From CATOSP01 sp965216155 (GTDB lineage: Bacteria > Chloroflexota > Dehalococcoidia > Lucifugimonadales > UBA3495), in NCBI GenBank assembly GCA_965216155.1, contig CBDCFD010000005.1, forward strand, positions 1-64,000: a DNA stretch of 64,000 nt. Reading direction: 5' to 3'. Of this stretch, positions 14,562 to 22,889 are shown piece after piece. A model generated the notes under the pieces. That model searched no databases. It had not been told where the DNA came from and saw nothing but the letters and a program-made list of their open reading frames with translations. Position numbers and translations under genes: made by a program. How positions within the stretch are numbered: position 1 is the first letter of the stretch; each line of letters starts with the position of its first letter.

Positions 14562-15620
14562 ATGCTGTCGCAAAGAGCAACGTCCATATTAAAGATCCTG
14601 GTCGACCAATACGTCCAGACCGCCAGCCCGGTGGCCTCGGAAGACATCGCCCGGCTTTCGTCTTCAAAGGTCAGCCCGGCTACGGTCCGAAACACCATGT
14701 CCCAGTTGACCGAGGAAGGTTACATCTCCCGGCCTCACGTCTCGTCGGGCGGGATACCTTCCGACATGGGCTACCGCTACTACGTGGAGTCGTTGGGCGG
14801 CGTCCCGGAGTTGCCGGTAGGGGTCCGGAGGCAGATACATGCCCGCTTCGACCGCACCGAACCGGACACCGACGCCTGGTGCCAACAGTGTGCCTCGGTC
14901 CTTTCCAGGATCACCGGCAACCTCTGCATCGTGACTATTCCTCGGGCCGAATCTCCCAGGCTAAAGCAGATCCAACTCGTCTACATCAAGGAGTTCCTGG
15001 GGCTGTTAATCGTGGTGCTGCAGGAAGCCCGTTTGCTCCGCCGGTTGCTCCCTCTGGAAGAACGAATAGGCCAGGATGAGTTGGACCTTTCGGCAACCAA
15101 GCTCAACGACACCCTGGCAGGACTCGGCTACCATGACATCGAGACCAGCCCCCTTGAATTGACCCCGCTGGAGGAGCGGGTCAAGCGCGACACCAGCGCA
15201 ATGATGCGGGAGGCTGCCACTGGCAGCCCGCAAGAACACCGCATGGACGGGTTGCGCCGTCTGCTCAACCAACCCGAGTTTTCCCAGAGCGGCCGCGCCA
15301 GGGAGTTGGTGGAGATGTTGGAAGAGCGCGTCTTGCAGGAAAGCGTTATTTCCGCCGCGCCCCGTGAAGACGACGTGGCGATATACATCGGGGGAGAAAA
15401 CCGCAGCGAGGCCCTGCGCTCCTTCGGCGTCATCCTGTGCCGTTACGGCGTCCTCGATGAGGTGGCGGGCACCATCTGTGTGGTCGGTCCCACCCGCATG
15501 GGATATCCCGAGGCGATTAGCGGCGCGTCTTATCTCTCCTCCGTCATGAGCCGCCTGGTGGAAGAACTGCAGAGCGAGGCCCCGCCTGTACCCGCCGGGC
15601 AGACTTTCACGGCACTGTGA
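14562..15620 (+). CDS. hrcA: Heat-inducible transcription repressor HrcA
   Basis: This 352-residue repressor normally binds CIRCE and controls chaperone genes. I chose ATG 14562 because it begins the family (MLSQRATSILKILVDQYVQT); an in-frame TTG at 14505 would lie inside an inverted repeat. The winged-helix domain (residues 1-75) includes SPATVRNTMSQLTEEGYI and the HrcA hallmark PHVSSGGIPSDMGYRYYV. A GAF-like regulatory domain follows. GrpE, DnaK and DnaJ are not beside it; polX follows 28 bp downstream. Confidence 0.9.
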   Translation: MLSQRATSILKILVDQYVQTASPVASEDIARLSSSKVSPATVRNTMSQLTEEGYISRPHVSSGGIPSDMGYRYYVESLGGVPELPVGVRRQIHARFDRTEPDTDAWCQQCASVLSRITGNLCIVTIPRAESPRLKQIQLVYIKEFLGLLIVVLQEARLLRRLLPLEERIGQDELDLSATKLNDTLAGLGYHDIETSPLELTPLEERVKRDTSAMMREAATGSPQEHRMDGLRRLLNQPEFSQSGRARELVEMLEERVLQESVISAAPREDDVAIYIGGENRSEALRSFGVILCRYGVLDEVAGTICVVGPTRMGYPEAISGASYLSSVMSRLVEELQSEAPPVPAGQTFTAL

Positions 15621-15648
15621 CTTAGAAACCGGTTCCCAGACCCGAACG

Positions 15649-17430
15649 ATGCCTGTAAACAACGACGACATAGCCGGTCTATTCGAGAACATGGCGGTCC
15701 TCTTGGAGATGCAAGGGGACTCCATCTTCAAGATACGGGCCTATCAGCGGGCGGCCCGCACCATCGAACACCTCCCATTCTCCCTGGAAACCGCCGTGCG
15801 GCAAGGCGGCGACCTCAAGAAGGTCCCCGGAATCGGCAAAGCGATCAGCGATAAGATACGAGAATTGTTGGAAACCGGACGCGTTTCCACCTATGACAAG
15901 CTGGTGGCGGCTTCCCCTCCCGGCGTGCTCGACCTCATGGATATCCCGGGTATAGGACCCAAGACCGCCATGCTACTCGCCCAGGAGTTGGGCGTGAGCA
16001 CGGTGGACCAGCTCGAACAAGCCGTGCTGGATGGCCGCGTCGCCACCCTTCCCAGGATGGGCAAGAAGGCGGCTGATAGCCTCCTGCGCCACATTCAGGC
16101 TATGAGGACCAAGGACGAGCGCACGCCCATCGGCCAGGCGTTGGAAGTTGCCGAAGAGATTGCCGCCGCCCTCCACGCCCAATGCCCTCAACTCGACGGC
16201 GGGCTCTACCCCGCCGGCAGCCTGCGGCGTTGGGAAGAGACCATCGGCGATATCGACTTGGTCGGACCGTTCGGAGACCATGAACAAGTGGGTGCGGCCC
16301 TTGTTGCCCTTCCCCAGGTGCGCGAGGTATTGGTCAATGGTTCTAGGAAGACCAGTGTTGTGGTGGAGCCGGGAATACAAGTAGATCTGAGGATCGGGGA
16401 ACCCGGTTCCTTTGGCGCGATGCTCCAGTATTTTACCGGAAGCCAACAGCACAACCTCCGCCTGCGCGATTTCGCCAACCACATGGGACTGTCCCTGAAC
16501 GAGTACGGAATCACGGACGCCGCCACAGGGCGGGTCGAATGTTTCCCCGATGAAGAGTCCTTCTATGCCAGACTCGGCCTGCCCTACATCCCGCCCGAGC
16601 TCCGGCTCGGGGTTTGGGAGCTGGACGCGGCCCAGTCCTCGGGTCTACCCCGCTTGGTGGAGGAGAAGCACCTGCGGGGAGACTTGCACCTGCACAGTAA
16701 TTGGAGCGATGGCCGCGACCCCATCGAAACGATGGTGGAATCCGCGGCGGCCCAGGGCTACGAGTATATGGCCCTCACCGATCACTCCTCCGGGCTGGGT
16801 ATTGCCAACGGGCTGTCCAACGAGAGGCTTGCCGAGCAGATAAGCGTATTGCGTTCCCTTGACGCCCGCTACTCGATTACCGTGCTCTGCGGCTCGGAGG
16901 TGGACATCCGAGCCGACGGAACGCTAGACTACCCCGACGGCCTGTTGGCCCAGTTAGACGTTGTGGTGGCTTCGGTCCACTCTGCCATGGGCCAGGACGA
17001 GCAGACCATGACCCGGCGCATTATCCAGGCCATGGAGCACCCATCGGTCACCATCATCGGACACCTATCGACGCGGTTGCTGGGCTCGCGCTCACCGGTC
17101 CGGTTTGACCTGGAAGCTGTGCTAAAGGCGGCCCGCGACACTGGTACGGCCTTGGAGATTAACTCCGCGCCGGAACGATTGGACCTCAAAGACACCCATG
17201 CGTACCGGGCGCGGGAGTTGGGGGCGCCCTTGGTGATCAGTACCGACTCGCACCGGCATACCCAGTTGGCCAACCGAAGGTTTGGTGTTGCCGTAGCCCG
17301 TCGCGCTTGGTGCGAACCCAACAACATCCTGAACACCCTGCCCCTCGACCGGTTCCTCTCCTTCATTCGGACACCCAAGCCACACCGCATCTCCGTTTTC
17401 GACACGACCTCACCGGGGGAAGCCGCCTGA
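15649..17430 (+). CDS. polX: DNA polymerase/3'-5' exonuclease PolX
   Basis: A 593-residue family-X polymerase for gap filling in base-excision and break repair. Helix-hairpin-helix motifs appear at about residues 58-75 (VPGIGKAISDKI) and 95-112 (DIPGIGPKTAML). The nucleotidyltransferase core has AGSLRRWEETIGDIDLVG with the two catalytic Asp residues. A C-terminal PHP phosphoesterase domain starts at GDLHLHSNWSDG (near 345) and supplies the exonuclease. Length and architecture are normal for bacterial PolX. Its stop overlaps the next start (TGATG). Confidence 0.95.
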   Translation: MPVNNDDIAGLFENMAVLLEMQGDSIFKIRAYQRAARTIEHLPFSLETAVRQGGDLKKVPGIGKAISDKIRELLETGRVSTYDKLVAASPPGVLDLMDIPGIGPKTAMLLAQELGVSTVDQLEQAVLDGRVATLPRMGKKAADSLLRHIQAMRTKDERTPIGQALEVAEEIAAALHAQCPQLDGGLYPAGSLRRWEETIGDIDLVGPFGDHEQVGAALVALPQVREVLVNGSRKTSVVVEPGIQVDLRIGEPGSFGAMLQYFTGSQQHNLRLRDFANHMGLSLNEYGITDAATGRVECFPDEESFYARLGLPYIPPELRLGVWELDAAQSSGLPRLVEEKHLRGDLHLHSNWSDGRDPIETMVESAAAQGYEYMALTDHSSGLGIANGLSNERLAEQISVLRSLDARYSITVLCGSEVDIRADGTLDYPDGLLAQLDVVVASVHSAMGQDEQTMTRRIIQAMEHPSVTIIGHLSTRLLGSRSPVRFDLEAVLKAARDTGTALEINSAPERLDLKDTHAYRARELGAPLVISTDSHRHTQLANRRFGVAVARRAWCEPNNILNTLPLDRFLSFIRTPKPHRISVFDTTSPGEAA

Positions 17431-18167
17431 TGGAACGGGAAGCGGAGGTCATAGCCACGTCGGTTGCGGACCTGACCGTGAGTGTTCCCGAGGCTATTCT
17501 GCATCTTCGGGAAGCGGTCCGGGCTGGCGCTCCTTGGTACGAAGCGTTGGTAGAGGCGATGGCCTTATGGACGCTGCCTCAGGAAGTCTACCAGGAACGC
17601 ACCTATGATTATCTGATACTCGGTGAAGCCTTTGATTGGCTTGTGCTTGCGGAGAGGCTGTGCGCGGACCTGGACTCCTCCATTCCGTGGGCCGTAATTG
17701 ACGCCCACGACAGGGATGAGCTGCTTTTCCGCGGTAAACTGCCCGTCGAAGTGGACCCGGAACGGTTCAAGGAACTTCTGGGCTCCAGCAAGTACCCGGC
17801 CTACCTCAACTACTGGTACGGTGTCGTCGTCGAAGAGGCGCTGCAACTCTCGGTTGAAGAGGACGTGCGCAAGCGGCACCTGGCTAGGTGCTACGCCGAC
17901 AGTGAAGACCTGGTGGAAGAGGCCTTTGCCCATTTGTACGGCGACACTCGGACCAATCTTTTGACCGAGTTCCGCAGATTCCATCACCTGGGCCGCGATC
18001 GCAAATACTCTCTTTCCAACATGAAGCAATTTACCTATTGGCTGTTCAAGCGCCGGGTAGACCTGTGGGACCCGGCCAGGGTTGCCAGTGATACAAGAAA
18101 AGGCATCCGACGCTTGCAGGAACTTGAGCAAGTGCGGGACCCCGAACTCGAATACATCGAGTTATGA
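17430..18167 (+). CDS. Unknown conserved-looking protein downstream of polX
   Basis: A 245-residue soluble, acidic, helical protein whose ATG (17430) overlaps the polX stop in TGATG, so it is translationally coupled. It starts MEREAEVIATSVADLTVSVP and is rich in Glu, Leu and Arg, with no signal peptide or membrane segment. An upstream in-frame start inside polX (17307) is less likely. I do not recognise a family. Coupling to polX hints at a repair-related or merely coexpressed role. Confidence 0.7.
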   Translation: MEREAEVIATSVADLTVSVPEAILHLREAVRAGAPWYEALVEAMALWTLPQEVYQERTYDYLILGEAFDWLVLAERLCADLDSSIPWAVIDAHDRDELLFRGKLPVEVDPERFKELLGSSKYPAYLNYWYGVVVEEALQLSVEEDVRKRHLARCYADSEDLVEEAFAHLYGDTRTNLLTEFRRFHHLGRDRKYSLSNMKQFTYWLFKRRVDLWDPARVASDTRKGIRRLQELEQVRDPELEYIEL

Positions 18168-18310
18168 GGGTTCGCACGTAGAATAATCAGGCTGATTCCG
18201 GCGTCGGCTGTTGGACCTGGCCGCATAGTTATCGTCTGCCGGTGTAAATCCGCAGGGACCATTAGGCAACTCCCCAATGTATGTGTGGGTGGTAAGGAGC
18301 GTGGGCTGCT

Positions 18311-19405
18311 GTGCAAGAAATAGACGCCGATAGCCTATTTCAGATGTCGGATATCGCCGAGGATGAGTTGGCCCCTCGGACCTATCGGCGTGGCGACATC
18401 GTCGAAGGCGAGGTGGTCCGGCGGGATGATGAAGGAATCGTTGTCAGCGTCGGTCAAAAGATGGAAGGGATGGTCCCCACTCAGGAAATGCGCCTGCTGG
18501 ACCACGGCGATAGAGAAGCCCTGGCGCCGGGCCGGAGCATTAACGTTATCATTCTAGGAGATCTAGGCCCCGACGGGATGCTCCTGCTTTCTGTCGACCA
18601 AGCGCTGGAAGAGCAGTGGTGGGCAGAGCTACAACAGCTCTTTAATGACGGCGCAACCGTGACTGGCCGGGTCACGGACCATAACCGCGGCGGCCTTGTT
18701 GTCGATTGGCACGGTATCCGCGGCTTCGCACCCTTTTCCCAATTGGCCCCGGTGCAGGGCGTGGACCGGGAAGACGCCGTGGCTGGCCGGCTCGATCACG
18801 AGGCCGAGTTCAATATCCTGGAATTGGACCGGGACGCCAACCGCCTCATCTTCACCGAGCGGGCCATTTGGCAAAGGCGGCGAGCCGAGGCCCAAACAGA
18901 AATGCTCGCAAACCTGGAAGAGGGGCAGCGGCTCTCCGGGAAGGTGTCTTCCATCCGGGACTTTGGCGCGTTCGTTAACCTGGGAGACATCGACGGCCTC
19001 ATCCCCATCTCCGAGCTTTCCTGGAAGATGATCGCCACCCCGGACGAAGTCGTAAGTGTCGGCGAGACCGTTGAAGTTGCGGTGTTGCGTGTAGACCAGG
19101 AGCGGCAGCGGTTGACACTGAGCTTGAAGAGGACGAAACCCGAGCCTTGGGACACGGTCCACGAACGCTACCGGGCCGGGCAGATGGTCGAAGGGACAGT
19201 CACCAACATCGTCCCCTTCGGCGCGTTCGTCAGGCTGGAAGACGGGATTGAGGGCTTGGTCCACATCTCGGAACTGTCCCAACGCCGGGTGGAGAACCCA
19301 AGGGAATGTGTTTATCAGGGACAAGAGATCAGCGTCCTAATTTTGAGCATCAATTCCGAGACCCGCCGCATTGGCCTTAGCTACAAGCAAGCTTTCGGGC
19401 TGTAG
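18311..19405 (+). CDS. S1-domain RNA-binding protein (ribosomal protein S1-like)
   Basis: A 364-residue protein with four S1 OB-fold repeats at roughly residues 28-95, 112-182, 199-268 and 285-355. Repeats 3 and 4 are closest to consensus (GKVSSIRDFGAFVNLGDIDG and GTVTNIVPFGAFVRLEDGIE, each followed by LIPISELS or LVHISELS). S1 proteins bring mRNA to the 30S subunit. Four repeats fit the short S1 of Gram-positive-type lineages. The start is GTG 18311, with AAGGAG 11 bases upstream. Confidence 0.88.
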   Translation: MQEIDADSLFQMSDIAEDELAPRTYRRGDIVEGEVVRRDDEGIVVSVGQKMEGMVPTQEMRLLDHGDREALAPGRSINVIILGDLGPDGMLLLSVDQALEEQWWAELQQLFNDGATVTGRVTDHNRGGLVVDWHGIRGFAPFSQLAPVQGVDREDAVAGRLDHEAEFNILELDRDANRLIFTERAIWQRRRAEAQTEMLANLEEGQRLSGKVSSIRDFGAFVNLGDIDGLIPISELSWKMIATPDEVVSVGETVEVAVLRVDQERQRLTLSLKRTKPEPWDTVHERYRAGQMVEGTVTNIVPFGAFVRLEDGIEGLVHISELSQRRVENPRECVYQGQEISVLILSINSETRRIGLSYKQAFGL

Positions 19406-19758
19406 GCCCCAACTTTCCCCGGCCAGTGGCCAGGGGTCAGTGGTCAGTGGCCGTTGGTTCCAGAATCGTTCGATTATGTGGACCAGGGACGCTTACGCGC
19501 CGCTACTGCCCCATCCGTCATTCCTGCCCTGTATCCAGTACGGGGCAGGCTTTTAGCCAGAATACAGGATATCGCCGCATCCCGGAAACTGCTTCCGGAT
19601 TCTGGGTCACAGCCGGAACGACGGGTCCTCCGGGGCGGGGCGTGCTCCAGTCGTTCCGGCGCAGGATGGAACCCTGAATATAAGCCATCGTCTGATATAA
19701 TTCTGGCCTGACCCTTTACTAGAGACATTCACGGCCCGGCACTGGCCGGGAGGAGTTC
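19406..19758. other. Intergenic region rich in repeats
   Basis: Positions 19421-19456 hold a run of GGCCAGTGGCC / GTCAGTGGTCAGTGGCC units that recur at 24929-24992 and 60098-60143. Positions 19513-19680 look like a degraded dispersed repeat of the CCGTCATTCC type, with several short hairpins (for example ctgccctgta paired with tacggggcag). No coding frame was accepted here. Confidence 0.6.
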
Positions 19759-20931
19759 ATGGCTGAGCCGGAGAGCGTGGTCCAGCTAAAGGACCAGGCA
19801 TATAGCGTGGAGTCCCAGGCCCCAGGTCTCGACGAAAACAGCCTGCAAGAAGCCCGTCGTCTTATCGGCGTGGACTACCGGGGGGCCCGCGCCACCATCG
19901 AAATCACCGAAGACAATATCCGCGATTTCTGTAACTACATGGGCAGCGAGAACCCGCTCTTCCTCGACTCCAGCCATGCGGCCGGCACCCGGTGGCGGGG
20001 CATCATCGCTCCCCCCGCAATGGTCGGCCAGGCCATAATCGCTCCCGGACTGCGAGGCATCCAGTGGATCTATGCCGGCATTGAGTGGGAGTTCTTCGAC
20101 GTCATGCGGCCAGGCGACGTAATTACCCAACGGGGCCAACTGGCGGATGCGGTGGAGAAACGTGGCCGTGCGGTTCCCCGAATGATCCTGCAAATTAGCG
20201 ACGTGACCTGCACCCGTCAAGATGGCGCCATCGTGGCCCGGTCCCGTCCTCACCACATGAGGACTCCCAGGCGGAGGGCAAGCGGCGGCATGAGCTACGA
20301 GGCCCAGCCCCAGCACTGGACCCCGGATCAATTGGCCGCCCTGGAACAACAGCAGTTGGCGGAGACCGTCCGGGGCGCAGCCCCCCGGTATTGGGAGGAT
20401 GTTGAGGTGGGCGAGGAGATGGACCCGGTGGTATACGGTCCGCTCCGCATGTCGGAAATCGCATTCACCGGCAGCTTCACCGACTCCGGCGCCCTCAACG
20501 CCGAGGCCGTAGCCCACAACGGCGCCCACGTGTACCAACTCCATAACCGGCGCAGGCATCCGGCGGACACCTACGTCAACCCCGAAACCGGTATGCAAGA
20601 CCATCCCCACCGGGGGCACTGGGAAGGGTACATGGCCAGGGAAGTCGGGATGCCGGGCGTGTACGACATGGGGCCTCAACGGGCCTCTTGGCTATGCCGC
20701 TACTTTACTGACTGGATGGGAGACGACGGGTTCCTAAACCGCCTTTCGGCCTTCCTGCGTAAGCCCAACATCGTCGGTGACGTAACCCGGATCAGGGGCC
20801 GCGTCGAGCGAAAGTGGGTAGAGGACGGGCGCTACCTTGTCGAGTGCAACGCCTGGGCCATCAACCATAGGGACGAGATCACCATGCCCGGCAACGCGGT
20901 GATTTCGCTTCCTTCCCGGGCTGACAAATGA
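19759..20931 (+). CDS. MaoC/FAS1-type acyl dehydratase domain protein A
   Basis: A 390-residue protein with two hot-dog-like halves. The N-terminal half carries the MaoC-type dehydratase N region (IEITEDNIRDFCNYMGSENP, then FLDSSHAAGTRWRGIIAPPA). The C-terminal half starts near residue 205 (VEVGEEMDPVVYGPLRMSEI). Such proteins hydrate enoyl-CoA or dehydrate hydroxyacyl-CoA. Its stop overlaps the next gene's ATG by 4 bp, so the two products may form a heteromer. Confidence 0.82.
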   Translation: MAEPESVVQLKDQAYSVESQAPGLDENSLQEARRLIGVDYRGARATIEITEDNIRDFCNYMGSENPLFLDSSHAAGTRWRGIIAPPAMVGQAIIAPGLRGIQWIYAGIEWEFFDVMRPGDVITQRGQLADAVEKRGRAVPRMILQISDVTCTRQDGAIVARSRPHHMRTPRRRASGGMSYEAQPQHWTPDQLAALEQQQLAETVRGAAPRYWEDVEVGEEMDPVVYGPLRMSEIAFTGSFTDSGALNAEAVAHNGAHVYQLHNRRRHPADTYVNPETGMQDHPHRGHWEGYMAREVGMPGVYDMGPQRASWLCRYFTDWMGDDGFLNRLSAFLRKPNIVGDVTRIRGRVERKWVEDGRYLVECNAWAINHRDEITMPGNAVISLPSRADK

Positions 20932-22043
20932 CACTCATCCCGGCCGTTGACCCAGACATCGGCCCGTCGGCATTGGCCGGCGCCCGCGCTTTAATCGGCG
21001 TCCCCTTGCGCCGGTCCCAACACAACCACCTGGTTAGCCATCCGGCCATCAACCGGTGGGCCAAGAGCATCGGGGACCGTAACCCGCTGTGGCTGGACCC
21101 TACCTATTCCGCCGCCAGCGTACTCGGTACGACGGTTGCCCCTCCCCTTTGGCTGTATTCCGTTGACGACACCGCTCCATCTTTGAAGTTTCCGGGACTC
21201 CACGTTTTGTACGGGGGAGTACATTGGGAGTTTCGCAGGTGGCTTACCGCAGGAGAGCGGGTTTCCGCCGCGACACGCCTGCTAGACGTAAAAGAGAAGC
21301 ATGGCCGGTTCTGCGGGCCAATGGTCCTCCAGACCTTCGAGACCGTCTACTCCGACGGAGCTGGAAACCCCATTTCCCGAGCCGAATCCACCATCATTCG
21401 CACTCTTCGGAATGGCGCTATCCAGTCCGGGAAGTACCGGGACGTTCATAAGTACGTGTTCGACCCGGACGAGGCGAGGGCGGTGGAGGACGCATACGAC
21501 GCCGAAGAGGTCCGCGGCGCATTACCAAGGTACTGGGACAGCCTAAGCCCAGGCGACCCCATACCGCCAATCGTCCGGGGGCCATTGACCTCGGAAGAAG
21601 TGATCCAGTTCGTTTGCGCTACCCGCCCAACCCTGGGCTTCAAGCAGTTCTTACGCCACCGGCAGCGTCATCCGGATACAGCATTTCTGGACCTTGGGAC
21701 GGGTTCGTGGGAAAGCTGGGAGTCATCTATGGTGCGCGACGACGTGGCCCAGGCGTTCGGGTTCCCGGCGGCTCATGACGCCGGGATCGACCGGGTCTCC
21801 TGGGTAGGCAACCTGTTGACCAACTGGATGGGCGATCAGGGGTTCTTGTCTTCCTTGAGAGTGGTCCTCATCCGTCCCAACATCTACGGCGACGTGACAT
21901 GGTGCCGTGGAAAAGTGGAAGGACTGCGCCGCGAGGGAGGGCGCCACCTGGCCGACCTATCGGTGTGGTGCGAGAACCAGCGCGGCCAGCGGACCGCAGA
22001 GGGGGAAGCCACCGTGATTCTGACCCGGCGCAGGACCCCCTGA
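20928..22043 (+). CDS. MaoC/FAS1-type acyl dehydratase domain protein B
   Basis: A 371-residue paralogue of the preceding gene, collinear with it (NRWAKSIGDRNPLWLDPTYS, then VLGTTVAPPLWLYS, and SLSPGDPIPPIVRGPLTSEE in the second half). The 4-bp ATGA overlap indicates coupled translation. The FVCATRPTLGFKQF stretch replaces the usual hydratase histidine region, so one of the two subunits may be catalytically inactive. The substrate is unknown. Confidence 0.8.
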   Translation: MTLIPAVDPDIGPSALAGARALIGVPLRRSQHNHLVSHPAINRWAKSIGDRNPLWLDPTYSAASVLGTTVAPPLWLYSVDDTAPSLKFPGLHVLYGGVHWEFRRWLTAGERVSAATRLLDVKEKHGRFCGPMVLQTFETVYSDGAGNPISRAESTIIRTLRNGAIQSGKYRDVHKYVFDPDEARAVEDAYDAEEVRGALPRYWDSLSPGDPIPPIVRGPLTSEEVIQFVCATRPTLGFKQFLRHRQRHPDTAFLDLGTGSWESWESSMVRDDVAQAFGFPAAHDAGIDRVSWVGNLLTNWMGDQGFLSSLRVVLIRPNIYGDVTWCRGKVEGLRREGGRHLADLSVWCENQRGQRTAEGEATVILTRRRTP

Positions 22044-22300
22044 AAGCATATTCCATTGACCTCCTGCTTTCGCGACAGGGTCCTTGCTCGAAATATATGG
22101 TCTAAGCGATATTCGCCCGTACTAGAGGAAGCAAATCCTAACTTAGACAGTCAAGAATGCGGTTAGCAAGTGGGCCTCTCCGTCCCCCGGAACGAATTCC
22201 GGGACAGCCACATGAGAAGATGAACCCGGCTATCTTCACGGTAATGCCGGAATTTGCGTGTCAATATTATACACGTGTGTGTGTTACTATTAGGTGCCCA
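22044..22300. other. Intergenic region upstream of hicAB
   Basis: This 257-bp region becomes AT-rich close to hicA. The palindrome ACACGTGT (22271-22278) follows a TATTAT-like box and could be an operator for autoregulation. No other feature was recognised. Confidence 0.4.
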
Positions 22301-22489
22301 ATGGAGACACGAACGCGGCTTATTGTTCTGAGGCTTGAGCGGGACGGTTGGTACCTGCAAAGGCACGGGTCCAACCATGACATCTATCGGCATCCAGATA
22401 TCCCCGGCATCATCACAATACCCCGTCACCGGACGGTCTCTTTCCGGGTGGCCCGTTCCATTGCTCAGAAAGCCGGTTGGGAGGATTAA
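22301..22489 (+). CDS. hicA: HicA-like toxin
   Basis: A 62-residue dsRBD-like mRNA interferase. ATG 22301 gives METRTRLIVLRLERDGWYLQ followed by RHGSNHDIYRHP, the motif with the catalytic His. It ends in the usual basic helix (VARSIAQKAGWED). It is the upstream partner of a HicB gene 1 bp away. It is the only HicA in the window, although five HicB-like genes are present. Confidence 0.88.
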   Translation: METRTRLIVLRLERDGWYLQRHGSNHDIYRHPDIPGIITIPRHRTVSFRVARSIAQKAGWED

Positions 22490-22490
22490 G

Positions 22491-22880
22491 GTGAGATACC
22501 CTGCGTTGATCGACGGTGAGCAAGACGCTTATGGCGTCGTCTTCCCGGATATCCCTGGAGTCGTCGCCATGGGACATACAATTGATGACGCGATGCTTAA
22601 CGCGGGCGAGGCACTTAGAGATTACGCCGCCGAGATGGAAAGAGATGGCCTGCCACTGAAGACTCCCAGTGCTTTAGAGGATGTCGAGGTGCCCGATGGG
22701 AGCGTGTTAACGTCGATTCGCCTGATACACACATCGCATACCAAGCCAAGTGTGCGCCTGAATCTGTCCCTAGATGCCGATGTCGCCGACGCCATCACAT
22801 CCGAGGCCAGGCGGCGGGGGATGACGCGCAAAAACTTCATAGAGTGGATGGTACGCTACACAACCCAGACGAGCGGTTGA
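22491..22880 (+). CDS. hicB: HicB-like antitoxin with RHH tail
   Basis: A 129-residue antitoxin. GTG 22491 has GGAGG seven bases upstream and begins VRYPALIDGEQDAYGVVFPD. The N-terminal HicB core includes GVVAMGHTIDDAMLNAGEAL. The C-terminal 45 residues (VRLNLSLDADVADAITSEAR) form a ribbon-helix-helix DNA-binding tail that would repress the operon. This complete pair contrasts with the orphan HicB genes at 8650-10091. It converges with rho, 9 bp away. Confidence 0.88.
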   Translation: MRYPALIDGEQDAYGVVFPDIPGVVAMGHTIDDAMLNAGEALRDYAAEMERDGLPLKTPSALEDVEVPDGSVLTSIRLIHTSHTKPSVRLNLSLDADVADAITSEARRRGMTRKNFIEWMVRYTTQTSG

Positions 22881-22889
22881 ATCCTACCC

